A stretch of DNA of 64,000 nucleotides, taken from assembly GCF_032854445.1 (NCBI RefSeq), contig NC_088307.1, positions 26,612,046-26,676,045 on the forward strand, given 5' to 3'. The translations under genes were made by a program, and so were the position numbers. This document shows positions 1 through 12,900 of this stretch, piece by piece (positions within the stretch are counted from its first letter, which is position 1; every line of letters begins with the position of its first letter). The notes under the pieces are model-generated. The model saw only the letters and a list, made by a program, of their open reading frames with translations, was not told the origin of the DNA and made no database searches. This stretch comes from Liolophura sinensis. Taxonomy: Eukaryota; Mollusca; Polyplacophora; Chitonida; Chitonidae.

Positions 1-742
1 TGATCAGTGTGAAGTAAAGAATGAGGAATTTATGTAGTGTGTATTGCAGAGCGCTGTATATCTGTGTGTTCCAGTGCAAAGCTGTATCCTGTTGTTTTCG
101 CTTTGCTGTAGACTGCTGACAAATGATTGACCTGTTTTATACGCACTTCCATATCATATAATAATACAAGTGTGTAATGCCAGGCATGCATGTAAATGAT
201 CTGTTGATACCCAAAGCATGCATGGCATAGTGATACGTATTCAAACATATGTCAGAGCTGTGATGATATAAAGTTTGATGTTGAAACATTGCATCAGCTG
301 GTAGACTTCTTGTAATCATGCTTTGTCCGTCTTTGGCCATTTGTGTGTGTAAGTGTGTCCACACATAGATGCGGGTAAACTACCCACTTTTGTCACATAA
401 CTGCCACAGGTTTCCCACATGTACATGTAATATACACATGCAGATTTGCACCTCTTGTTGAAAGTGGTTTTCATACACTGTACAGTGTATAAATTTATTT
501 CATTGTTGTTTTATGCCGTACTCAAGAATATTTCACGTATGTGACGGCAGGCAGCATTATGCTGAGAGGAAACCGGGTTCATATAGTATAACCATGCCAA
601 GGGACCTGCAAATCTACAAATTCCCTGTCCACGGCTGGGATTGAACCTGCACCTCATGTTCTTGGTGGTTTAGGAGTTGCTCTCCTGTGCTCTTTAAGCC
701 TTGTTCTTTGCAACTGATTGCATGAATTTGTGTGTGATTCAG
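1..742 (+). other. SEC16: SEC16 upstream intron, partial
   Basis: Ends in the acceptor of the first visible exon. Holds a minus-oriented SINE fragment at 488-690 and no coding exon I can support. Confidence 0.55.
488..690 (-). mobile_element. Main-family SINE, diverged
   Basis: Reverse-complement SINE: ATGCCGTACTCAAGAATATT, CAGCATTATG and GATTGAACC toward the head. Diverged, head incomplete. Confidence 0.75.
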
Positions 743-928
743 ATGAGGAGAAGAGACCAAGGTCAAGGGCAGGTTATGATCGCCCAAGGTCAAGGACAGA
801 TTATGATCGACCAAGATCAAGGACAGATTATGACCGGCCTAGGTCAAGGACTGATAATGATCGACCAAGGTCAAGGATGGATTATGATCAGTACAATTAT
901 GACCGTGAATATAGAAGCAGATATAAGG
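743..928 (+). CDS. SEC16: SEC16 exon a: arginine-rich 9-residue repeats
   Basis: Acceptor AG at 741-742, donor GTGAGC after 928; ends in phase 1. It encodes about 4.5 copies of a nine-residue repeat DYDRPRSRT, a 27-bp coding minisatellite. The preceding exon must end with one base of a split codon, so the start codon lies upstream of the window. Low-complexity R/Y/D sequence is usual in the disordered N-terminal part of Sec16. Confidence 0.85.
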
Positions 929-3900
929 GTGAGCTATTAAAGATGTCTTTTATGAAGAAAGGGCCTTTATTAAGTACACACACCGTTGGGTTTTTATGAA
1001 ACATCATTGGACTGAGCACTATCACTATACACACAGTGTTACTTCAGCCAAATGGAGTTGAGCTCCAGAGTGCATAACCAATTTGTGTTTAACTTTGCCA
1101 GTACGTTTACATGACTTTTTTACCCATATTGCAGACATCATAACTGTTTCCTAAACCCCGAAACGCCTAAATGCCTAAACACCTACTACAGTAGATACAT
1201 GTACATGTTTTTTTACACGGCTGTGCAGTATTTACCTACATGTACATGTATGTGTATTATCCTATTACAGGCGTTGATTATGACCCTTAATACAGATATC
1301 TTACTTATTACGCAATAATCACATACAAATTGATTTTGTTCTTGCGTTACATTTATTACAGACTATGATTCCGACCCGTAATACAGATTTCATATTCACA
1401 ATGTAGTACACAATCATCATACAGATGGACTTTATTCTTCTATTACATTTATTACAGACTACGATTCCGACCCTTAATACAGATTTCATATTTACAATGT
1501 ATTACACAATCAACATACAAATGGACTTCATTCTTCTATTACATTTGTTACAGACTACGATTCCGACCCTTAATACAGATTTCATATTTACAATGTATTA
1601 CACAATCAACATACAAATGGACTTTATTCTTCTATTACATTTGTTACAGACTATGATTCCGACCCTTAATACAGATTTCATATTTGCAATGTAGTACACA
1701 ATCAACATACAAATGGACTTGATTCTTCTATTACATTTGTTACAGACTATGATTCTGACCCTTAATACAGATTTCATATTCACAATGTATTACACAATCA
1801 ACATACAAATGGACTTTATTCTTCTATTACATTTATTACAGGTTATGATTATGACCCTTAGTACAGATTTCATATTTACAATGTATGACACAATCAACAT
1901 ACAGATGGACTTTATTCTTCTATAACATTTATTACAGGTTATGATTATGACCCTTAGTACAGATTTCATATTTACAATGTATGACACAATCAACATACAG
2001 ATGGACTTTATTCTTCTATTACATTTATTACAGGTTATGATTACGACCCTTAATACAGATTTCATATTTACAATGTAATACACAATCAACATACAAATGG
2101 ACTTTATTCTTCTATTACATTTATTACAGGTTATGATTACGACCCTTATTACAGACAGCATGCCTATTACTATGACCGTGATTACTATGATTATCAGAAT
2201 CGCTATGCCATCGGCTATTACGACGAATACTACAGACATGCCTATGACGAGAGGTAAGTGTCAACAGTTTGAGCTGGTATCACCATGATGTGGTCAAATT
2301 ATGCTAATTGGCAAGAGTAACAGGCATGTCATTATATGAATTGGACTGTATGCACACTTCACATTTGACATCACAGACACAGAACATGTGTTACCATGGC
2401 CATCAACCACAATTAGTTAAGCGAAATAACTTTGGAACACAGTCATATTGATTTATTGATTTATTTAAATGATTGGTGTTTTAAGTTGTACTCAAGAATA
2501 TTTCACTTATACTGCAGCGGCCAGCATTATGGTAAGAGGAGACCGGGCAGAGCCCGGAGAAACCCACAACCGTCCACAGGTTGCTTCCTGACCCTCCAGT
2601 CAAATTGATAAAAGCCACAGTTATTGCAGACATGTTTCTTATTTGATGGTGTCGAGTATGTTTTTGTTAATGAATTATTTGAGAGAAAATGAACTCATGT
2701 AAATTATGAACCAGTGTATTGTCAGACATGTTTTTTTAAAGCCTTTGACTTGTATATCTACACCTGATACATGTATGTACAAGATGGAAATTTTGTCTCC
2801 ATACACAGAATTTTACATGTGCTCTACATGTCTTCTATGTACATTTAAATAATGTATTTTACATTATTGATAAGAAATAAGAAATGGAATTGTACCTGTA
2901 TGTACTTGTAAAGTTGCATGTATTATATACATGTATGCAAGCAAGCAATGACCCAGGAGCCTCTCACCCGTACGGGCGCTGTGAGTTCAAATCCAGCTTA
3001 GACCGGCTTCCTCTCCAGATGTACATGGGACGGCCTGCCAGCAACCTGGCGGTTATTGTATAAGTGAAGTATTCTTCAGTGCAACCAAACCAAGTCAAAT
3101 ACATGTATATGCATGAAATTTTACAGTTCTTCCCCTAAACATGTAACTTCTTGTTCAGTGTGAAATGTTAAAATTTTGACTAAGTTCAAGCATTTTGAGT
3201 GTACATATATCTGCATGGCATGACCTGTGGACATTTTTTTATCCATTCCTTAAGGTTGACCTACTGGGGTTACTATGGTGTCTATGACAGACCATTCCTA
3301 AGGGGTTGACTGGCTGTGGTTACTATACCATTATGACAAACCATTTTAATTGGTTCAGGAGTTTTGAGTTTTCAGATGATTGTATGGGGATGAGTTTTGT
3401 CTTCAGAAATTCAATGTTCTACATTTTGTACATGTCCATTTCTCCACCTGTACTGTAATTCTTCAACCTTTTCGCATGTATGCAAGGTGTTTTTTAAAGC
3501 ATTTTCTAAAGGGATTTACTTATTCTGTGTAGACTGATGAAATTATACTTTTTGGGATGCCCTGAAATTGGTCAATCCAGCCAATGTAGTTTTGTCTCCA
3601 AAATCAATTTAAAAGCATGCATAAATTGCGCTGAAAGTTGTTGTTTTGCTTGTGAAAAGGTTGAGGAATTAGGGTACCACCTTTGCATCATACAAGTATA
3701 GTGACATGAACTACATTTACCTACATGTAGTATCTTCCATGGCTTCCACTGTGTCTTTCAGGTAATACATGTATATCACAAGTACATGTACATGTGGGGT
3801 ATTTTTAGCTCCATCCTATATTTTATCAATGTTTTATATGGTCAAAAGTTTGTGGCATATTCAGATTTCCTATACATGTTGTTGAAAACGACTTCCTATA

Positions 3901-6900
3901 TTTCTTCAAAGCAAAATATTGTACATGTATGTTGTCCTGTATAACCTTCTATAGTAAACCAGTGGAAGCCTGGAGTTTCTTTTTTATAATACCTATATTG
4001 CCTGTACTAACCCATGTGTGTTGCATCGTACGTGTGTGTTTGCCCTTAACAGATACCAGCCTGGTTACTATCAGGAGTCCTTAGCCACTTACGAGGACAC
4101 GGATCATTTGAGTCAAACCTCTGGCGCGTCTCGCGGCAACACCCCAGCTGATGAACTGGACCAGCAGTCTGTCAGGTAATACAGGTGTACTAACGATGTG
4201 ATCAGAGGTGTTGGGCAGAGTCAAAGGCATACGGTATATGACCTTAAATTTGTCCTCCAAAAAGTGCATTTTGAAAGGCAAATAAACAGATAGATGTCAT
4301 GAATTTCCCCCCTCTTATACCTTTCATCTCGGTTGTGCTGTATGAGAAGGATTCTTTTAGCGTAACAAGGTATTTTGGCCTTGGGAGATCACATCCGCAC
4401 AGGTTTGGTGTCACTCATCCTTTAGTTTCTCCCACCCTTGAATTTTCAACAGCCATTTGAAAATGAAAATTTGTTTTTAGATGCTATTTATAGGGTACTT
4501 GAAGGAACTTTTTGGGCCTCTTTGAAAATCAAATACGCACTGGGGACTCAGCAGCAATGCTGGTGTGACCTTGAGTTGCCAAGGTCATGCATAAGCAAAT
4601 ATTACATTTTTTTCAGTAGGATGCTATTACACATACACCTTCCAAACAAACGACATCTTACCATTATAAGATCAGTTGTAGTCTGAGAATCAAGAGATAT
4701 AATGAGCCATTGGTGAAATTTTAACTCGTGTTAAACCTGAAAGTGAATTAGGAGTGTTTGTCACATTGCCAATCAACATACCCGACATGCATAGTGTTGT
4801 GCTGTGTACATGTACGTATGCACCATTGTACATCAGTGTGTGAGAAAAAGTTCTGCTTGTTTCTCCAAATCTTGCATGGAAGTTAATTTACTTGTTTCTT
4901 GATTAGAGCTGAAGACCCGATTTTTACACGTGTGATTAGTTTTTCTCATTTTGTGTCCTCTTCCTGTATTGATACATGCACAGTTATATCTTCTTTTAAA
5001 CTGCTTCTCTCTGTATATGTATACTGTGTCTTCCCCTCAGTCATGGCAGTATAGAGATTTGTTTTCACCAAATTTGCTTTGAGCAGAAGGCCAAATTGGA
5101 TTTCTACTTGTCATGCGATGATTTGTCATATTTGTCCCCGAACTTGATGTTCCAGATTTATGCATTTGACTTGATACATGTATTATGTGCATGTACATGT
5201 GTTTTGAATAGCACTGGAGATATCTTCTCCCGCCCTTCACGTGTGGGACAGCAACCTGCAGTTTTGTTGTATGGGACAGACATTCTGATGAACCGTTCTG
5301 TATGTGTTTTCTGGCATGATTTTAAATATTTAAAATTGCTAATTGTATGATTGTGCTTTTTGATTGTAAATTACGACTATCATAGATTACATCCCCTGGG
5401 TGAAAGAGGGTGTCAATTTTACATTAGGGCTACAATTGTGATCTTAGAGATTGACAGTCAGCGTTATACTAATAGAATGACGTTCCGTTTGTGCAAGCAA
5501 CACCTGATTAGCTTTTCATTATGAACCGTTCTGACATGTGACCTCACATTCCTCTTATTGACACAGTTTTTACCTGTCCCCTCCACACTGTTAATGCAGC
5601 ATACGTTTGAGGATATATTCCACCATCTATATTCCCACATGCCCCTTCTCCCTCCAACACTGTAACAGCATAGCATCAAGATCATGAAGTACATTTAGGT
5701 TAGTTGTTTCCCCTATAATGAAAATAGGTCTAAGACTTTTGTTTTTATTTACATAGAAGCTTGCTGTTTTGCTGTTTTCTATCTGTGTATGTATTAACTG
5801 CATCTTGTGCATTGGACAGTAATGGCTGAATAAAGATGAATAGTTTTCACTTTCACTTTATAACTCCATAAATAGAGTGAAATGGTACATGTAAGTGAAC
5901 ATTTTTTTCTTTTTTTCATGAAGATAAATGTGTTTAATTATTTAACTTCATCAGAGATCCGCACAGTTATGGGAGTCGGCCGCACAGTCGCCAGCACCAG
6001 TACAGTCACTATGATGCCCACACGTACGCTGGTTATGACAACATGGGATATGGGTATGGTTACCAAGGCTACCATTACCCTGGATATGGAGAATACGAGG
6101 CCAAATCAGGTTAGTGAGAAGAAAAAGTGAAAGTGGATTTCTAAGCGCTGGTATTGTATTGGAATCGTGTGATTTGATGTTCATCTGCAAACTAGCTACT
6201 GGCGTTACAGTATACAGTATTAAGACACATCTGTATAATATACATGTAGATATGTGTATGTCAGTAATGTGGACCTCCGTCGACTGTTTAGCATGATAGT
6301 ACAGGATAATGCCTCTGGATGATCTCACAAATTGGGTTGAGGTTTAAACTCGAAGTCCAGCTCGGGCTTTATTTATCTCCGGTAGTTCTTGGGAAGGCTT
6401 AACAGCAACTGGTCGATGATGGTTTGTTTCCCATGTGCTCCGCCTAGTTTCCTCCCATCATAATGCTGCCATCGTATGAGTGAAATATCCTTGTGTTTGG
6501 CGTAAAACACAGATCAATAAATAAGTAAATAGTGGTAAATGTAAACCAGTTGACCCCTAACGACCCCTAACGACTTAAACCGCAGATTGGTGCTCAGTTC
6601 TAGCCTACAGCTCTTAAATCAGGTGGTTTGTGAAGTGCCCCAGGCATTCCAGTTCCCTCCACTCAGTGAAAGGATATGGAAATGTTTGGTGTCAATTCTG
6701 TAACCTCTCATTGAATAACTGTGTAACAAATTTGTCCTGTAAAAGACTCATCAACCATATTGGGTAATAACTTCATCACAATCAAATGTGTATTTTCACA
6801 GAGGCGGTTGCTAAGTTCTCCTTGCCTCATGTGGGGGTAAGGTTTGGCCCGGGGGGTCAGCTAATCACAATACAGCCTAATCGCCCTGCAGAGGGCCAGC

Positions 6901-9900
6901 CTGCAATGGTCCAGATCGACGACCTGCAGACCCTGTTACGGGACGACGAGGAAGCTGAGGAGATCGAGAAATTCCCAGGCCCTCTTATCAAGTAAGGCAG
7001 CCTTAATAAGCAAGGGTATGATAGTATTTATGAAACGTACATGTTAAATGGTGTTGGGTAAATATTCAGTGCCTAATACAGAAAGGGAAAAAGAAAGTTG
7101 TTTTTCTTTTTTTGGGAGGCATAGTTGCAATCTCCAATGTCCTGTTATGCATATTTTCTGGTAAGCATTTTCCAGAAAGTGATATCCGAGGCAAACTAGG
7201 GACAAGCAGTTCAAGAACAAGCCATATATATGTACATGTGTAGGCTTAATCAGGTCCTTCCTCCACAGTTCTCTCCCCTGATACAGTAGTTGTTTTGACA
7301 GCCTCCAAAATCTACCTTACTGGCCGTCACTGGAGTACAAAAAAACATGTCATTTTATGAATCCTTTGCACATTTGAGGTTTCTTTGGGATGAAAGTTGA
7401 TGCTTTAGCACACTTCATGGGCATGATGGGTTTATTTATGCAAACGATCTCTAAACAAAGGAGAGATAATCACATTTTGGTGTAAATGTTTTTAGGGTTA
7501 ATGTTACCACACTGTAAGTGTATGATTTGTTGTTTCTCTGTTAAAAAAGAGGTGATGAGGTAGAAAGCTACTGTATTACATGTATAGGTGTGGTAACTAG
7601 ATAGCAGTTTTAAGTGCACACATGTGCAGAAACAGACAAGGGGAAACAAAATCACATGGTGATTTATGTCTAGGCTACAACATAGCGAACTCAGTTTTAG
7701 TTTTTCATGTGTATTTCTCTAAACTTAAATTTGAACCTTTGCTTGAGTCCATGAAGAAGGTTTAAGGTGTCAAAGACCCTCATAAGTGTAGTTAATGAGC
7801 TGAATAGTGTAAAGGGACTCTGACTGCTGAGGCTTACCATGCTGTTGTTTATGTACCCTATAACCTCAGCCCAGGTTTCACCGTGGGCAGACAAAAGTGC
7901 TGTCTGGTTTATTCTGGTATTCTCTCCAGTTTGAGAATGAGTTTTCATGACTCGGTTGCTTTGTAGAGGAGAGACCCACAAGAATGATGTCCTCATGTTC
8001 TGTCAGAGACAAGCCAAGATGTGCAAAGAGGATGTGGACATGATAGACAGAGACTCTGCAGAACTACTGTGGAAGTTCTTAGAGATGCTGATCAAGCAAA
8101 ATGGAGTGAGTTTCTTCAGTCATAAAACAACAGAAGTAACATTGTAGCACTTGTCTTTTGTGCATTTGTCAGGATATTAGACGAAGACACAGTAGAAAAA
8201 TATAAGCAATAATTTCATGTGGTGTTTAAAGAATAATGGATAATGACAAAAAAGAAAATATATATATATCTATACTTTTAATAGCATAATGATAGGTTTT
8301 CATGCTTTGTCACATGATGTATGTGTTACCAAAAAGCAGGGGCATATATCCGTCATCTGCATTCTAGTTTCAAAGTCTGCCATTTTTAAGTCGTAATTAC
8401 AAATAGGCTTTAGACAATACAGCTGTACATCAGTTATACATGTTTGTTTAGATGAAGTTAACTCCTGTAGGGACTGCCAGCAACCTGCAGATGGTGGTGG
8501 GTTTCCTCCGGGCTGTGCCCAGTTTCCTCCAACCATAATGCTGGCCGCTGTCGTAAAAGGGAAATACTCTTGATTACGGCGTAAAACAGCCATGGCCCAT
8601 CATATAAATAAATAAATGAATGACTTCTGCAGTTAAACATGTTAACCGTTTGCCTGATATTCACTTAACGTGTATGTGTTATATCACAGACAGTGGTGGG
8701 TACAGACATAGCCGACCTTCTGCTGGAGGGTCATGAAACCCACGACCATGGAGTACAAGTCCACAGGGGTGAAAATATCCACATCGCAGTCCCAGAGCCT
8801 GGAAAATCTGGCGGAGGTTGGAGAGGACGAGACAGAGAAGACACTGACGGTCGTGGCTGACCGGTCACTTGTGAACCGCCGCAAGTCTCTGACCATGGAG
8901 GAAGTCACGGACAGGTTCAGGCACCTGCTGCTGTACGGCCGAAAAAAGGTGCGTAGGGAATGAAAGGCGTGGCTGTTGTTGTTGTTACAGTGGTTGTACC
9001 TCTCCTTGCCTCAGGGTAATGCTGTGTGTGGTTTGTTCCAATCCAAACAAGTTCCCATTAATTCATTTCACTGGAATGCCATTTTAGATTCCTGTGTATT
9101 CAAATTGTGGTTAGATCCTTTTTTCTCAAGACAAAAAAGCAATGAAACGTGGTAAATTTATGATCAAAGATAAATACATGTGCTTAGTATGAAGGACAGG
9201 CACATATCACTTAATATGCAGGACAGGCACATATCACTTAACATGTAGGACAGGCACATGTCACTTAATATGCAAGATAGGCACATATCACTTAACATGA
9301 AGGACAGGCACGTATGACTTAATAAAGAATTATTGTTTCTTAAATGGAATACAATAAGATTTCTGTAACTTTGATTTACGGGAATACTGCGGTAATTGAA
9401 TTTTTGGACTCCTGAAAAAATTGAAAAATGAGCCTTGTAATATGTCTGTATGAATAAAGTAGACGTATCTTTATTTGCACTTGCGTGTGGATTGGGGGCT
9501 CACTGTTTTGGCTTCAAAGATCTTTGGTTTAATTCAAAACAGTTATGAACAAATGAGATGAATAATCTTAGAGAGGATTTGTATGGTTTTGAATTAAACA
9601 AATTATTGCCCAAAGCCGGAGTTAAAAATTGTCACGGTAATAATTATGACCGTGGTCGTGTAAGTGAAATATTCACGACGTAAAACACGAATGAAATAAA
9701 TGAAATAAATAAATACAAATTCGTAGTCACTATTCCCCATCCTAATGTGGCTGCCATTGAATAAAAGAGATATTCTTGAGTATCTGGTAAAGCACCAACC
9801 AGATAATGAAATAAATCTTTTCAGCACACGGCAGAATGTGGAATACATGCCCTTCAGTATGTAGGTGAATGAAAGGTGTGAAATTTGTGGCATTTGTCTT

Positions 9901-12900
9901 TTTTCAGCTGATTACCAGATTGAAAGTTAGACAGATAATTTCATTACATGTACATGTGTGCTTGCTTTCTGTACACATCTGGCATGCCTGATACTCCATG
10001 AATTGATTGATGAAGCCATATATGATGATTTGTGCCCGTACAAATAGGGCCATTTACATCTTTGGTTTTACCAAATACTAATCTGTAATCTGGATTTCAT
10101 GCTCTTTTCAAACAGTTTTGATTCATAGCTTCCAGTCGACTAAATAAACAAATCTTGTTTTCATTTCAGCGCACAGCATAAGTCTCATTGGATGTATTTT
10201 CAATTAGACATTAGATAAATATAATTCCTCATATATATTTCGACATTTGTACATGTGTGTGTTGAATTAGATTTTGGTGCTAAACTGGTACTCCTTGAGT
10301 TGATTGATTGCAGCTGCGTATGATGATTTGTGGGGCAGTAAGTCGGGTCGTTTACTTCTCTGATTTTTATCAGATAATTTGGATTTCATGCTCTTCAATT
10401 TTCTTTTGATTCATGACATTGTGACTTTTGATCTTAGGACTCGCTTGATTGGGCGATGAAGAACAACCTCTGGGGCCACGCCCTGTTTCTGGCCAGTAAA
10501 ATGGACAATCGGACACATGCCAATGTGATGATCAGGTATGGAACCTTTCTACCAGGTGTGAGTGTTGTTTTAGAAAACTTTAAATAACTTTAATAACATT
10601 CCCCCCCCCCCTCCTCCACCCCACCCCATTTATTCAAACAATTAAATGTCATAATTTAAAAATATTACTTTCGTTCTTGAAACTTGAATTTTTCCAGTTG
10701 TTCATCCTGTTACATGGACCCTCTAAACAAACCCCAAAACATCTCTAGAATGAACTCCCAGATTCGGGCAAAATGGGTAACTTTGTCATCATAGAAATTT
10801 GAGTTTAATACAGTACTTACTGTAACCGTTGTGTGTATGCTGTATTTCATACTCACACATATATTCATATGGCTGATGTACAGAGAAGATAATAGAACAA
10901 TCAACAAGGCGTAACAATAGAAAATAAAACAATATACAGAAGGTTTTGTAATTACTTGTAATAAATGTACCAAACTACATTGACACGGTTTTTATGTGGT
11001 TTTAAAGATGAGAGATCAGGAAAGAACGTGATGTTCTGTATTAAACTTTGTATTAATGATGTATTTTATCTGTATATTTTAATATTCAAATCAATATCAA
11101 AATGCAATTCAAGGAACTCTTTCTTCAAACTTGGCCAGCTTATTGCATTGTTTTTCTCATGAAATTCTTGACTAGGCAATTATAAAATAAAGAAATAAAT
11201 CCATTTCCTTGTTTCTTTTTTTTTTGTATGGAGGAGCTCTGTTGTGATGGAAAGCCTCTTAATTACATTTATTAGAAACGTTACTTCAAATTGATCGATG
11301 AAGTTTTGGGAGCCTGCAAGAAATATTGTATAGGTTACATGTACATTATATTTCAGGTTGGTTTGTAATGGTCATTTTCAGAAAAACATGAAACGTTTGA
11401 AATAACACTTTTGATGACCGTAAGTTTTTTCTGGTAAAAAAAATTATCAAACTTCGCACAAAACGCTTAAATGGCCTTATTAATGTCCAGAATCAAGCAA
11501 AATGTATCACTTCAAGAATGCCATGTTATTTCAGATTAAAACCAACTATAAGTATGTATGAAAAATTATATAGTAAAAACAGTATTAATTGTTCTGTCTT
11601 CCTTCTGGTAAAATTCAGGTTTGCTAACAGTTCAATGCGCATGAATGACCCACTGCAGACGCTGTACCAGCTGATGTCAGGCAGGCAACCTGCAGCTGTA
11701 ACCGTATGTACATTTCATGTCATTTACAGAACTCTGGAGTGCCACTCTTCTATGCAAAACTACAGTTATTTCCAGGCTATCTAGTTAACTCTCTTCACCC
11801 TTGGAACTGCTTGTTTTCAAGTAATGGGCAGCTATGCAGTACAAGTTTTAAAAACCAAATCTATCTAAATAAGTATGTCTCTTACTGTGTATGATCTAAA
11901 TTTTGTGCAGAAAAGTGCATTTTTGAGGGCAAATAAATGTTATAAAGTATTTTCGTTTTGTGTGGAAACTTACATTTTTCCAGTTGAATATCATTCTACA
12001 TTTTGCAAACCTTTTTAATCGATAAAACTCAAATTTAGACAAATTGAGTAACTTTGTCATAGACAAAATTTTGTGCCAGATGTCATAGCTTTTTAACTTT
12101 GGCCAAAGATTTCCTGTATTTTTGCTGACCTGAGGGCTTGTTGAATGTTTCAGTGTATATCAGATGAGCGGTGGGGAGACTGGCGTCCTCACCTGGCCAT
12201 GGTCTTGTCCAATCAAACACCAAAGCCAGATGTGGATAGGAAGAGTATCCTCACACTGGGGGACACGCTTGGTAAGCCTTTTTTTACAGTGTAATTTTAA
12301 ATATCTTATTCCGACCACACAATGTGCTGCTTCCAGGCACCGGTATTGTACAGGGAGTTTATAGATTTCTCCCCTGTAGCTCTTCAGAAGGCCTTGGTGA
12401 CTGACAGTAAGCAATTGGTGGACACAGGTCATCGTTTGCATAGTGTAATATTTACCGGAGACCAATGCAAATACTGGCCTCAAGACACTTGTTTGATTTG
12501 ATATGATTTATTTATTTGATTGTTTTCTTTTACGCTGTACTCAAGAATATTTCACTTGTACAGCAGAGGCCAGCATTATGGTGAGAGGAAACCGGGCAGA
12601 GCCCGGGGGAAACTCACGACCATCCGCAGGTTGCTGACAGACCTTCCCACATACAGCTGGAGAGGAGATACTTGTTTGAGTGCCAAATATTTCTGGATTT
12701 CACCTTTAATTTGACATGTAATATTGCCCTTTCAGAAGGACATGGAGGTTTCTTAAATGATACTTTTTATCCCAACTCTTACATTTTGTAACAATCCATT
12801 GTAAATTACATTTAAAATTAAACATGAATTGGCCCTTTTTGAAGTGGATGAATTAGTTAGAATCAAGCAAAATATGTCACTTGCAAAAAGCTAAACTTTC

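Noticed and set aside
1425-2239. Repeat-coded frames on both strands
   Set aside because: Products of the 96-bp period (32 codons); the only real coding part is exon b from 2130.
8694-8948. Alternative acceptor at 8692-8693 to fix the exon g frame
   Set aside because: It gives a 3n exon but hits a TAG after five codons.
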